NCBI RefSeq assembly: GCF_001040945.1
Contig: NZ_CP011930.1
Span: 3,467,021-3,531,020, forward strand
Length of the DNA: 64,000 nt
Reading direction: 5' to 3'
Source: Herbaspirillum seropedicae
GTDB lineage: Bacteria; Pseudomonadota; Gammaproteobacteria; Burkholderiales; Burkholderiaceae_D
Below are positions 18,115 through 27,300 of the stretch, one piece after another. Under the pieces are notes generated by a model that was not told the origin of the DNA, made no database searches, and worked only from the letters and a program-made list of their open reading frames with translations. The stretch's first letter is position 1, and each line of letters starts with the position of its first letter. The position numbers were made by a program, and so were the translations under genes.

Positions 18115-21100
18115 TCATGTGGGCATCACGCTCACTTGGAAGACGTTGTAGTGCAAACGACTGACATCCAATGGCGGCGCGGCATCGGCCTGCAGATACG
18201 CGCCTGCTGCTCCGTGGTCGCCGCCGGACTTGCTCCACACCAGGTGGGAGCCAGCCGCCTGGCCCGGAGTGGACGTCCAGAAGTCCCCTCCTGCCACAGC
18301 GGCCTTGCCGTCGGCAGCGGCCATGCCCTTGCTGCCATCGGCTGAACCCCACTCCATCCGGGGCAGGCCGAACTTGGCCCAGAGCGCATCGTCGGCGCCC
18401 AACAACTTGGCGGTTCCCTTACCGCCGTCGATGTTGATGCGCATGCCGCCTTTGCTGTCCAGGCTGGTGATGTAGGAGGTGGCGTCGGCGCTGGTGATCT
18501 TGCCGTCGCCGTTGACGTCCAGGATGTAGACCGAACTGCCTGGATCGCGCGCGATGAGCTGCGCATGCTCGACCGGTTTCTCTGCGCCGGCAAAGCTGAG
18601 CTTGCCGACCTCGTAGCCCCGGCTCCAGCTCACCAGCGCGGGCGAAGAGGCGTCCACCGATTCGTGGTTGCCGTTCTTGTCGGTGTATTCCAGGGTCGCC
18701 GTGATGCGCTTGTAGAGCAGGTCGGCGCTGACGATGAGCTTGCTGCTGTCGCCACCCTGGAAGTGATCGCTGCTGATGAGCGTCTTTGTGCGGTCCAGGT
18801 CTTCGGCATACCACTTGACGTGGCGCGAGCTCTCGACGATGCCGTCGGCGTCCTTGATGTTGCCGATGTCAGCCGTGATCACGCTGCCCACCTTGGCGTT
18901 GTAGTCGCCGATGCCGAACTCGCCCTCCGGCGCGTGGTTCACCGATGCAGCGGCAGCCTTCTTGCCGCTGTCGGCCAGGTTGACCGGCGCTGGCTCTGCT
19001 GCGCCCTGGGCATGCGCGGCGGCGCGGGCCTCGCGGGAGTCCGTGACCTGGCCCAGCACCTGCTTGGCCACAAGGTCGAACTTCTCCGAGCTCAACAAGA
19101 CCGGCTTGTGTGCGCTCAGGGCCTTGAGGCTGGCGACATCAGTGGGGTCCAGGACAGCGGTCACCATCTCCACCACAGACTTCTTGGAACTGTCAGCCAC
19201 CTTGACAGGCGCGGGCTCCGCTGCGGCCTTGGAGGACGTCGCTGAGGTGGATGAGGTGGATGAGGTGGATGAGCTGGACGCCGCCGGAGCCTCGCCGGGG
19301 GCAGTGGCCTGGGCGAGCACTTGCTTGGCCACAATGTCGAACTTCTCCGAGCTCAACACGAACGGCTTGTGTGCGCCCAGGGCCTTGAGGCTGGCGACAT
19401 CGGTGGGGTCCAGAACAGCGGTCACCATTTCCGCCACAGACTTCTTGGAACTGTCAGCCACCTTGACAGGCGCGGGCTCCGCTGCGGCCTTGGAGGGCGT
19501 CGCTGAGGTGGATGAGGTGGATGAGGCGGACGCCGCCGGAGCCTCGCTGGAGGCAGTGGTCTGGGCGAGCACCTGCTTGGCCAAGCTGTCGAACTTCTCC
19601 GGCGTCAGCGACACCGAATGGAAGGCATTGACCGCCTGGGCCGAGGCCTGGCCCGAATCGGCCGACGATGTACTGGCCGCCTGCGGCAGTGAGATGGTCA
19701 GCACCTCGCTGGCCTGGCCACGATTGCCGGCCTGGTCGGTGAATGCCCCATCCTTGATCTGCAGGCTGACCTTGCCGGCCTGCGCGCTACTGGGCTTGAA
19801 GACGCCGGTGTAAAGCATGCCGCCCGTCATGGCCTGCTTGACGTCGGTGAGCGTGCCGCCGGTGACGGCCACGTTCTTTTCCGAGAACGCCGCCGGCGCT
19901 TCGCCGAACAGGAACTTGACGGTGAAGGGCTTGCCGGCGACCAGCTTGTCGGTGTCAGGGCCGATGATCTCGACCCAGGGCAGTACGTGATCCCACTGCA
20001 CACCGTCGAAGCTGGCGCCGGACGGTTTGGTCACGGCCACCACCTGGTCAGGCTTGCCGGCCACGGGCTGGCTGGCGCGGAAATGGCCAAAGCGGCCATT
20101 GAGCGCCGAGGTATCCAGGGTCAGGACGCCCTTGGCGTCCGGCACACCGGTGCCCAGCGTGAAGCTGCCCTTGACACCGTCCAGCAGGTCTGCCGCCAGG
20201 ATGGTGACTGCCGCCCCCGGTTTGCCGCCGCTGACCTGGAAGCTCATGGTCAGCGCATTGGTCGGCCAGAAGCCATCGGGTTCGGACGTGGTGACGGTGA
20301 GCGGCTTGACATCGACAGTGGCCGTCTGGGGCACAGCCACAGGCTTGGTCGGCGCGACGGTGTCGGCCACGGCGGCCTTGGCGCTGTCAGCCGAGGCCGA
20401 TGCGCCAGGGGCTGGTGCTGCGCCACCGGTGACGGCGAGATTGTTTTTTTCCAGCAGCACGCTCAGCAAGGGACTGCCCTCGCCGGCATTGCCCGCCGCG
20501 TCGGTATAGCCGCCCGACTTGACCTTGACGGTCACCTTGGCAGCGCTGGGGCTGCTGGGGATGAAGTCGCCGGTATAGACCATGCCGCTGGCGTCGCTGG
20601 CCTTGAGATTCTTCAACGTACCGCCGGTGACGACCACGCTCTTTTCACTGAAGCCCACCGGCGCTTCGCTGAAGCTGAACTTGACGTTGAGGGCATCGTC
20701 ACTGGCCGCCGCCGGGTCGCGGAAAGGTCCGCTGACCTTGACGGTGGGCGCGACGTGGTCCCAATGGATGGCGCCGAAGGGCCCGCCCGCTTCGCTCTGC
20801 ACGTCGGTGAACTGCCCCACCTTGCCATCGACGATCTGCTGGGCGCGCAGGTTTTCGAAATAGCCGTTGATGCGGCTGGTATTGAGCTGGATCACGCCCT
20901 GACTATCCGGCGTGGCCGAGCCCAGCACAAACAGCGTCTTGAAGCCATCCACGACGCTGTCGGCCACGATCTGCACCTTGGCGCCCGGTTCTGCTCCCTT
21001 GACGACCAGCCGCATGCTGGTGGCCGCCGTGGGAACGCTCCCTCCGGTAACGCTGGTGCTGACCGAAAAGGCATCGGCAGCGTGTGCTCCCAGGCTGTGC

Positions 21101-21192
21101 GCGCCGGGGAGATCTTCCTCATCGATCTTGCGACCGGTGAGCGATTGCAGGAACTGACGGCTTTGCGCCAGGTTCGTGGTTGCGGTTGTCAT
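18115..21192 (-). CDS. T1SS-exported Ig-module protein with Ca-loop C-terminus (1025 aa)
   Basis: Start chosen at ATG 21192 (MTTATTNLAQ), preceded by AAGAGGG; the longer frame to 21309 would add 39 unlikely residues. There is no signal peptide and no hydrophobic/poly-Gly N-terminal segment, unlike both neighbouring adhesins. Layout: two copies of a two-part beta module (about 42-270 and 310-530; WDHV.P, then FSEAP.GFSEK.V.VTGGTL and YTD.AGN.G); a Ser/Thr/Ala-rich region with two near-identical repeats plus a third partial copy (about 525-720); an Ig-like DADG domain; and a 134-residue C-terminal module with DVNGDGKITSAD and the ending LHYNVFQVSVMPT. The C-terminal 290 residues are paralogous to those of the 3215-aa adhesin. 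It is probably a third substrate of the same exporter and, lacking a retention-like N-terminus, may be released (inference). Confidence 0.85.
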   Translation of the reverse strand: MTTATTNLAQSRQFLQSLTGRKIDEEDLPGAHSLGAHAADAFSVSTSVTGGSVPTAATSMRLVVKGAEPGAKVQIVADSVVDGFKTLFVLGSATPDSQGVIQLNTSRINGYFENLRAQQIVDGKVGQFTDVQSEAGGPFGAIHWDHVAPTVKVSGPFRDPAAASDDALNVKFSFSEAPVGFSEKSVVVTGGTLKNLKASDASGMVYTGDFIPSSPSAAKVTVKVKSGGYTDAAGNAGEGSPLLSVLLEKNNLAVTGGAAPAPGASASADSAKAAVADTVAPTKPVAVPQTATVDVKPLTVTTSEPDGFWPTNALTMSFQVSGGKPGAAVTILAADLLDGVKGSFTLGTGVPDAKGVLTLDTSALNGRFGHFRASQPVAGKPDQVVAVTKPSGASFDGVQWDHVLPWVEIIGPDTDKLVAGKPFTVKFLFGEAPAAFSEKNVAVTGGTLTDVKQAMTGGMLYTGVFKPSSAQAGKVSLQIKDGAFTDQAGNRGQASEVLTISLPQAASTSSADSGQASAQAVNAFHSVSLTPEKFDSLAKQVLAQTTASSEAPAASASSTSSTSATPSKAAAEPAPVKVADSSKKSVAEMVTAVLDPTDVASLKALGAHKPFVLSSEKFDIVAKQVLAQATAPGEAPAASSSSTSSTSSTSATSSKAAAEPAPVKVADSSKKSVVEMVTAVLDPTDVASLKALSAHKPVLLSSEKFDLVAKQVLGQVTDSREARAAAHAQGAAEPAPVNLADSGKKAAAASVNHAPEGEFGIGDYNAKVGSVITADIGNIKDADGIVESSRHVKWYAEDLDRTKTLISSDHFQGGDSSKLIVSADLLYKRITATLEYTDKNGNHESVDASSPALVSWSRGYEVGKLSFAGAEKPVEHAQLIARDPGSSVYILDVNGDGKITSADATSYITSLDSKGGMRINIDGGKGTAKLLGADDALWAKFGLPRMEWGSADGSKGMAAADGKAAVAGGDFWTSTPGQAAGSHLVWSKSGGDHGAAGAYLQADAAPPLDVSRLHYNVFQVSVMPT
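19058..19570 (-). repeat. Near-identical tandem duplication (261 bp + 252 bp) with a 9-bp minisatellite
   Basis: Unit 1 starts at 19058, unit 2 at 19319, and a degenerate third copy begins at 19571. Units 1 and 2 are almost identical over their length and encode SSEKFD.(V/L)AKQVL, a Ser/Thr/Ala stretch, and EPAPVKVADSSKKSV.EMVTAVLDPTDVASLKAL. The 9-bp length difference equals one copy of the internal gatgaggtg repeat (Ser-Thr-Ser tract). High DNA identity indicates a recent duplication and probable copy-number variability. Confidence 0.85.
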
Positions 21193-21241
21193 GTTGAATT
21201 CCCTCTTGTTTATAAAATTATTGGAACGTGTCGCAGAATCC

Positions 21242-21272
21242 AGGTGAGCATGACGCTGACCTGGGACACGGG
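21242..21272 (-). pseudogene. Possible remnant of an adhesin 3' end in the intergenic gap
   Basis: Read on the minus strand, this stretch matches the last codons of the 1025-aa gene at about 22 of 29 positions. Several differences fall on codon third positions: the remnant reads V-S-Q-V-S-V-M-L-T where the intact gene ends V-F-Q-V-S-V-M-P-T. It sits in the 149-bp gap between the two paralogous adhesin genes. It may be a scar of gene duplication or loss; the short length keeps confidence low. Confidence 0.35.
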
Positions 21273-21341
21273 TCGTCCACCCTTGCCGGGCCTGGCCTCC
21301 TTTCTCCATAGTGGTTGATCAATGAATGGGCACGCATGCGT

Positions 21342-24300
21342 TCACGCTGGCAGGACGCTGACCTGGAAGACGTTGAAGTGCAGGCGATTGGGATCGTTCA
21401 TGTACGAGGCATTGCTCTGCTCATAGGCCCCCGGGGTGCCATCGGCGGCGCCGCTCTTGCTCCATACCTGATGGGAATCTGCCGCCGTACCCGCCGTGGA
21501 AGTCCAGAAATCGCCGCCGGTCACCGCTGGCTGGCCATTCCGGGCGGGTAAGCCAAAGACGCCATTGGCCGGTCCCCATTCCGCAGGCTGGGGCAGCAAT
21601 GTCGCCCACAGCGGTGAGTTCGCGGCCAACAAGGTGGCCTTGCCGCGGCCGGCCTCGGTGGTGAAGCTGATGCTGCCGTTGGCGTCCAGGCTGGTGATGT
21701 AGGTGGTGGCGTCGGCAGCGGTGATCTGGCCATCGCCGTTGACGTCGAGGATGAAGACGTTGCTGGTCGGATGACGGGAGATCAGCTTGGCGCCACTGAC
21801 GACCTGGGGTTGCGCCTCGAACTGGGCGTAGCTGAGATTGCCCAGCGTGACGGAGGTCATCCAGCCCGCGGTCTTGGCCGTAGCGGCGAGCACCTTCTCG
21901 TCGGTGCCCTGGCCATCGGTGTAATTCGCCTCCGCCTTCAAGGACTTGCCCACCAGGTCGCTGGTGATCAGCAGCTTGCTGGAGTCGTTATTGACGAACA
22001 CCGGCGCGGTGATCAGATCGCCCTTGGTGGCGGCGTCGCCGCTGGCGAACCACTTGTAGGTGATCTGGCCGGGCATTCCGTCGGCATCGGTGATGGTATT
22101 GGACGCCGTGACCGTCGTACCCAGCTCGCCTGAGCCTGCGAGGGTGACGGCGCCAACCGGTGCGTTGTTGTTGGGTTGCTCGACACGGATAGCTTGGCTG
22201 GTCGGCGTTTCCAGCAGACCCTCGCCATCGGTGTAGCTCACGCTCACCTTGATGGCCTTGCCGCGATAGGCATCGATCAACTGCAAGTGCGACCCGGTCT
22301 GCCCGGGGATCACCGTGTCATTGGCATACCATGTGTAGGTCACGCCACCATTGCCGGTACCGTTGTCGTCCTTGACGATCGCGTGAAGCTCATCGCCTGA
22401 TCGGTAAGGCGTGTTCGGCGGATTCAGTGCATCGAAGACCACCGTGCCGGGACGCTGGGGATATTTCAAGTAGGCATATCCCGAAACACGCTCGGATGTC
22501 CCATGCAGATCTGTATACTCCGCCTGAACCAGAATCTGAGTCGTTCCAAAGGAGTGTACATCCTCATCTTGAGCGATCTGGAACGTGCTTCCGGTGGCAT
22601 TATCGGCGCCCTTCAGCGGACGTGCCAGCCTCTCGCCCCGCCAACTGTAGGTCACCCGCGCAGGATCGAAGCCATCCCCATCGCTCAAGACTGCCGTGAC
22701 GTTATCGCCCAGGCGCACGACGGAGGTTTCCTGGCCGTTGACCGTGAACTTCAGCACGCCCGGCGCATTGGGTCCGGTCACGTTAGGGGTGCTTGCCGAG
22801 GACGAGACTTCAGCCAAGCCGAGGTTGTCGGTATAACGGGCCTCGACACTGATCGCCTTGCCCATTTGCGCATCGGTGAGCCTCAAGCTGGCCCCGGTCG
22901 CGCCGACAATGGCGACGCCACCGGCCTTCCAGACATAGGCAACAGGCACATCGCTCTTGACGCCGTCGGGATCACTGACAGTGGCCGTGAGGGTGTCGCC
23001 CAACTGCGGCTTGCCATCGGCGCTGGCTCCCGACACTGCCACTGCGCCGGCCCTGTTGAAGACGAGCTCCAGCTTGTTGCTGGCCGCGCCGGACTGGTTG
23101 TTCGGCTCGGTGTAGGAGCCATCCTTCACCTGGAACGTGGCGCGGGTGACCGTTGCATCCGTAGGCGTGAAGGTGGCGGAATACCGTTTGTTGTTAGAAC
23201 CGAGCACGGGAGCAAATGCAGACAAGACACCACTACCGGTCACGGCAATATCATCCTGTGCAAAGCCGTTAGGTGCTTTGCTGAAGTCGAACTTCACCGT
23301 GAAAGGCGTACCGGGACGGGAATTCGCAGCAAGGTCGGTCGAGGCAGTGACCGAGATCGGCAGATGGTCCCAGGTGATGGTTCCCAGCGGTTGGGGCCCG
23401 GTGTTAGTCACCGTTGTGACAGCGACATTACTGATCCTCCCCGCATAATCCTGAGTAGCCTTGAAATTGCCATAGCTGCCATTGAACTGGCCAACCTGAA
23501 GCGTGAGCACGCCATTGCCATCCGGTACGCCCCGGCCAATTTCTTGCTGCGCCGCGATGAGCGTGCCGTTGTCATCCAAGCGGTCCGCCTTGATGATGAT
23601 GCGTGCGCCAGTCTGACCGCCTCTGACGTTAAAGCTCATGGTGGCGGCGCTGCTCTCGCCAGCGGTCGCATTGGTGGTGACGCCGGTAATGTCGGGAACC
23701 GGCTTGTTATTGATCACCGTGATACCGCCGGCCCCCGAGCCGCTGGTTGCTCCCCGCGCCATCGGCACGGCCGTGCCATAGGTCCCGTACTTGCTCTGCA
23801 AGGCCAGCTTGATATCGGTATAGGGGCCATTGCCCAGTGCGTTTTCGGCAGCGACCTCGACGTAGTGACCGTTCAGGCCATTCCCGCTAGTGCCGGGCTG
23901 AAGGCGGTAGTTGGTGGCATTGGTCACACCGATGATCTGGCGGCCCAGCACCTGCTCGCCGGCATCCACCATGTTATTGCCGTTGGTGTCGCGGAACAGC
24001 ACCGCGACCTCACCGTCATTGCCACCCTGGAAATTGAACTTGGGAGTACGGATCAGCGTGATGAAGTCGCGCGGTGCATTGGCTGGCGCACCTGTCTCCA
24101 GGGACGCCTCGGTCTGCAAATCCTGGTCGATATCGAAGACCAGCTGGCTCGCCACGCCCGGCGCGGCGGTGGACAGTTCCAGGCTGCCAGGCGTGGTCAC
24201 GTTGCCCAGCAAGCGCGGCTGGCTGGCATTGCCGGAGGGCGAGGTCTGGATCACCGAGATATCGGTGTAGACGCCGTCAGTCAGCGGCGTGGTGAGTTTC

Positions 24301-27300
24301 TGATCTTGCGCGGTGGCGCTGGCGGTGAATTGCAGCAGGGTCTGGGTAACACCCTTGAAGGTACCGGTCACCGTCACCGTGGCGCCACGGACCAGCCCGT
24401 CGAAATGGAAGGTCGGCAAGACCTCGCTGATGAGCCCATCGTTGGGGCTGGCGCCACCGTCGCTGGCGGCGTCGAGTCTGAACATGGTCGGCTGCGGCGG
24501 CATCATGGCGTCGAGCACGATGGCGCGGTTGTCGCCCAGGTTCTTGCCGGCTGCGGGCATGGTAGTCAGCAGGTCGTTGCCGGCCAGGTCTTTGGCGGCC
24601 TGTGTAAAGCTGGTCACCGTCAGGTCGTTCGTGGATGGCTTGCCGCCGACAACGGTATAACTGCCTTCCAGCAGGGTCCGATTGCTGGCGTCACGGGTGA
24701 GCACGGCGGTGTCGCCGTTGTCGAGCGTGACCGTGATCTTCGCGCCGGGGCGCAGCTCCTCACTAGCCGTGGCGCGCAGGTTGATCACCTTGCCGATGTT
24801 GTAGGTGCCGTCAGGCGTGGTAGTGCTGAAGCTGAGGATGGTCGGTGCAGCGTTATCCACCTTGAACAACGGGTTGTCGGCCACGGCCACATGCGCCGGT
24901 GCGGCGGCGTTGCCAGCCTTGTCGGTCACGCCGGCAAGAGCCAGGCTGTTGGGGGCGATGGAGATGCCATTGCTATCGGCGTCAGCGGACTGCAAGGTAT
25001 AGCTGAAACGCAGAGTGTTAGATGCTGCATTGGCCGTAGGGGTGACCAAGGTGGCGGTGCGACTATCGCCACCGACCATCAGATTCAGGCTGGCCTGGGC
25101 GTTGGGCGCAAGCTTGACCTCTTCGCTAAAGGTGACCACGGCGGTGATGACGTCGCCAGCACGATAGTTGCCTTCCGTGCCGCTGACGCTGGCGCTCTCT
25201 ATCGCCACGGCGGTGACGGTGGGGGCGGTAGTGTCGATCTTGAAGGAAGCATTGGGCTGTACGCCACCCAGCGTGAGCACGGCGCGATTGCCGGACACAT
25301 CAGTAATGCTCGCGCCATTGAGAACGAGCGGCGACGCCGGGATGGCGACGCCTGCCGGAGCGTTGTCACCCGAGAGAACGGTGTAGCTGAATTTCAGGAC
25401 GTCCGGCGCATCGCCGGGCACCCTATCCACATAGGCTGCCGTGCGTTCATCACCTCCTATCGTGAGCTTGATCCGAGGCGCGCCTCCGGTCGTATTGATA
25501 TCGACCGGCTCGCTGAACTTGGCCTGTACGGTAATGACGGAGCCAGCCTTGTAGATGCCGCTGCCATTGTCAGCGGTCATCTCGCTGACCTTGACCTCGG
25601 TCAGGGTAGGTGCGCTGTTATCGACCTTGTAGGCAGGATTGAGCGCCACGACACTGCTGTCCACCTTGGCCGCGTTGCCAGCCAGGTCAGTGATTCTCGC
25701 CCCGGTGGGCAACTGCAGCGCGTTAGCCGGAATGGAGATGCCATCGGTCGCCGTGTCGGCGGCTGTCAGCACATAGTCGAAGTAGGCGGTCTTGCCGTCG
25801 GTGCTAAGCGTCTTGTAGGAAGCACTACGGGTGTTGGCCCCGACTTGCAGGTTCAGCTTGGGCGTGCCGCTGACGGTAACGGCTTCGTCGAAGACGACGG
25901 CCAAGCGAACGGTGTCGCCGGCATGGACGTAGCCAGGCTTATCGGGGTTGCCGCTGGCAAGGGAGCGGCTGCTCACGGAGACACCGTCTGCGGTGATGCT
26001 GGGCTGCTGGACATCGATGATCTGGCGGGCGATGTTGGGCTGATCCCTGGCCGCATTGCCCAGGCTATCGGCGACGCCGGCGCTGCCCTGCCCCATCCGG
26101 ATGTCGGCCACGGCAAAGAAATTCAGCTGGACTTCGTTGCTGTTGCCGGTCAGCTCGGCATTGGGCTTGACCGTGACGTTGTACTCCGTCCTGGACGCTC
26201 CCACCGGCTCAACCTTGGTGACCTTGCCATTGATGGCCTTGAAGTTGCCTACGCCGATGTTGCCCATCTGGGACACAGAGCCCATCTCATCGAAACGGAC
26301 GTTGAAGACGATATCCTTGTTCATCGTCGGTGGCGCGGGCGGCGCATTGTCAGCAGGCACGGAGATGACGGTCGGTCCCCGCGTATCGATGGCCTGGGAC
26401 GCGATGACCGCGCCGAGTTCGGCGGGATTGCCGGCCACGTCCAGAACGGGCGTAGCGCCATTGGCCTTGAGTTTGAGCTCGACCTTGTTGCCGGCAGGCA
26501 TGTCGGGATTGGGCGTCACGAGGACGGTATAGCTATTGGCGTTTGTGTTGCCGGCACCGGTCACGGCTTCCACCTTGTTGACCGTGCCGTTGGTGGCGGT
26601 GAAGTTGTCGATTGTGACGGGGACGCGCAGCTTTTCGTTGAAGGTGACCACGAAGCTGATCTGCTCTTTCGTGACGGCGGGAGGCTGACCGCCACCCGTC
26701 GCCGTGACGCTGGCGCTCACGGCGGGCGCGGTGGTGTCCAGCGTGAACTTCGTCTCGGCTGCTGCTCTGACATTGCCCGCCGTATCACTGGCCATGGCGG
26801 TGACCGTGATGAGGCCGTCGCCCAGCTTGGCGATCTGCACGTCGGTCAGGTTGATGGTCTGGCCGGCGCCGGTAGCAGTCAATGGATCGAGGTTCTCGAC
26901 TACGCCGCTGGCGTTGGTCAACTTGATTGCCAGCTTGGAGCCTACCTCACTGCCCCTCACCTTCAGCGGCTGGCCCTTGGCTACCTCTGCCGTGGCGCGT
27001 GCCTCGTGGGATAACAAATCGGCATCCAGCGTGAGTGCCGGGACGGGGGGGGCGACGGTGTCGATGGTCAGGCCGGCGCCAGTATATGGCTTGCTCATCC
27101 CAGGAACATCGCTGCCGGCCTTGTCTTCCAGCACGTGGCCTACGTTGATCAGGTCCCCAACCTTGTACTTCACGCCAGCTGGTGCATCATCACCAGCCCC
27201 CACCGTGTATTTGAAGGTCAGGACCTTGCTGCCGGGATCGGTAGTACCCTTGCCCAGGCCGCTTTGGTAAGTCGCTTTCAAGATCTTGGCAGCATTCGCG

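Noticed and set aside
18499..18519. Dockerin domain implying a cellulosome
   Set aside because: Only one DxNxDG loop with T/S-A-D is present and there are no cohesins; the calcium loop is better viewed as part of the secreted protein's C-terminal module.
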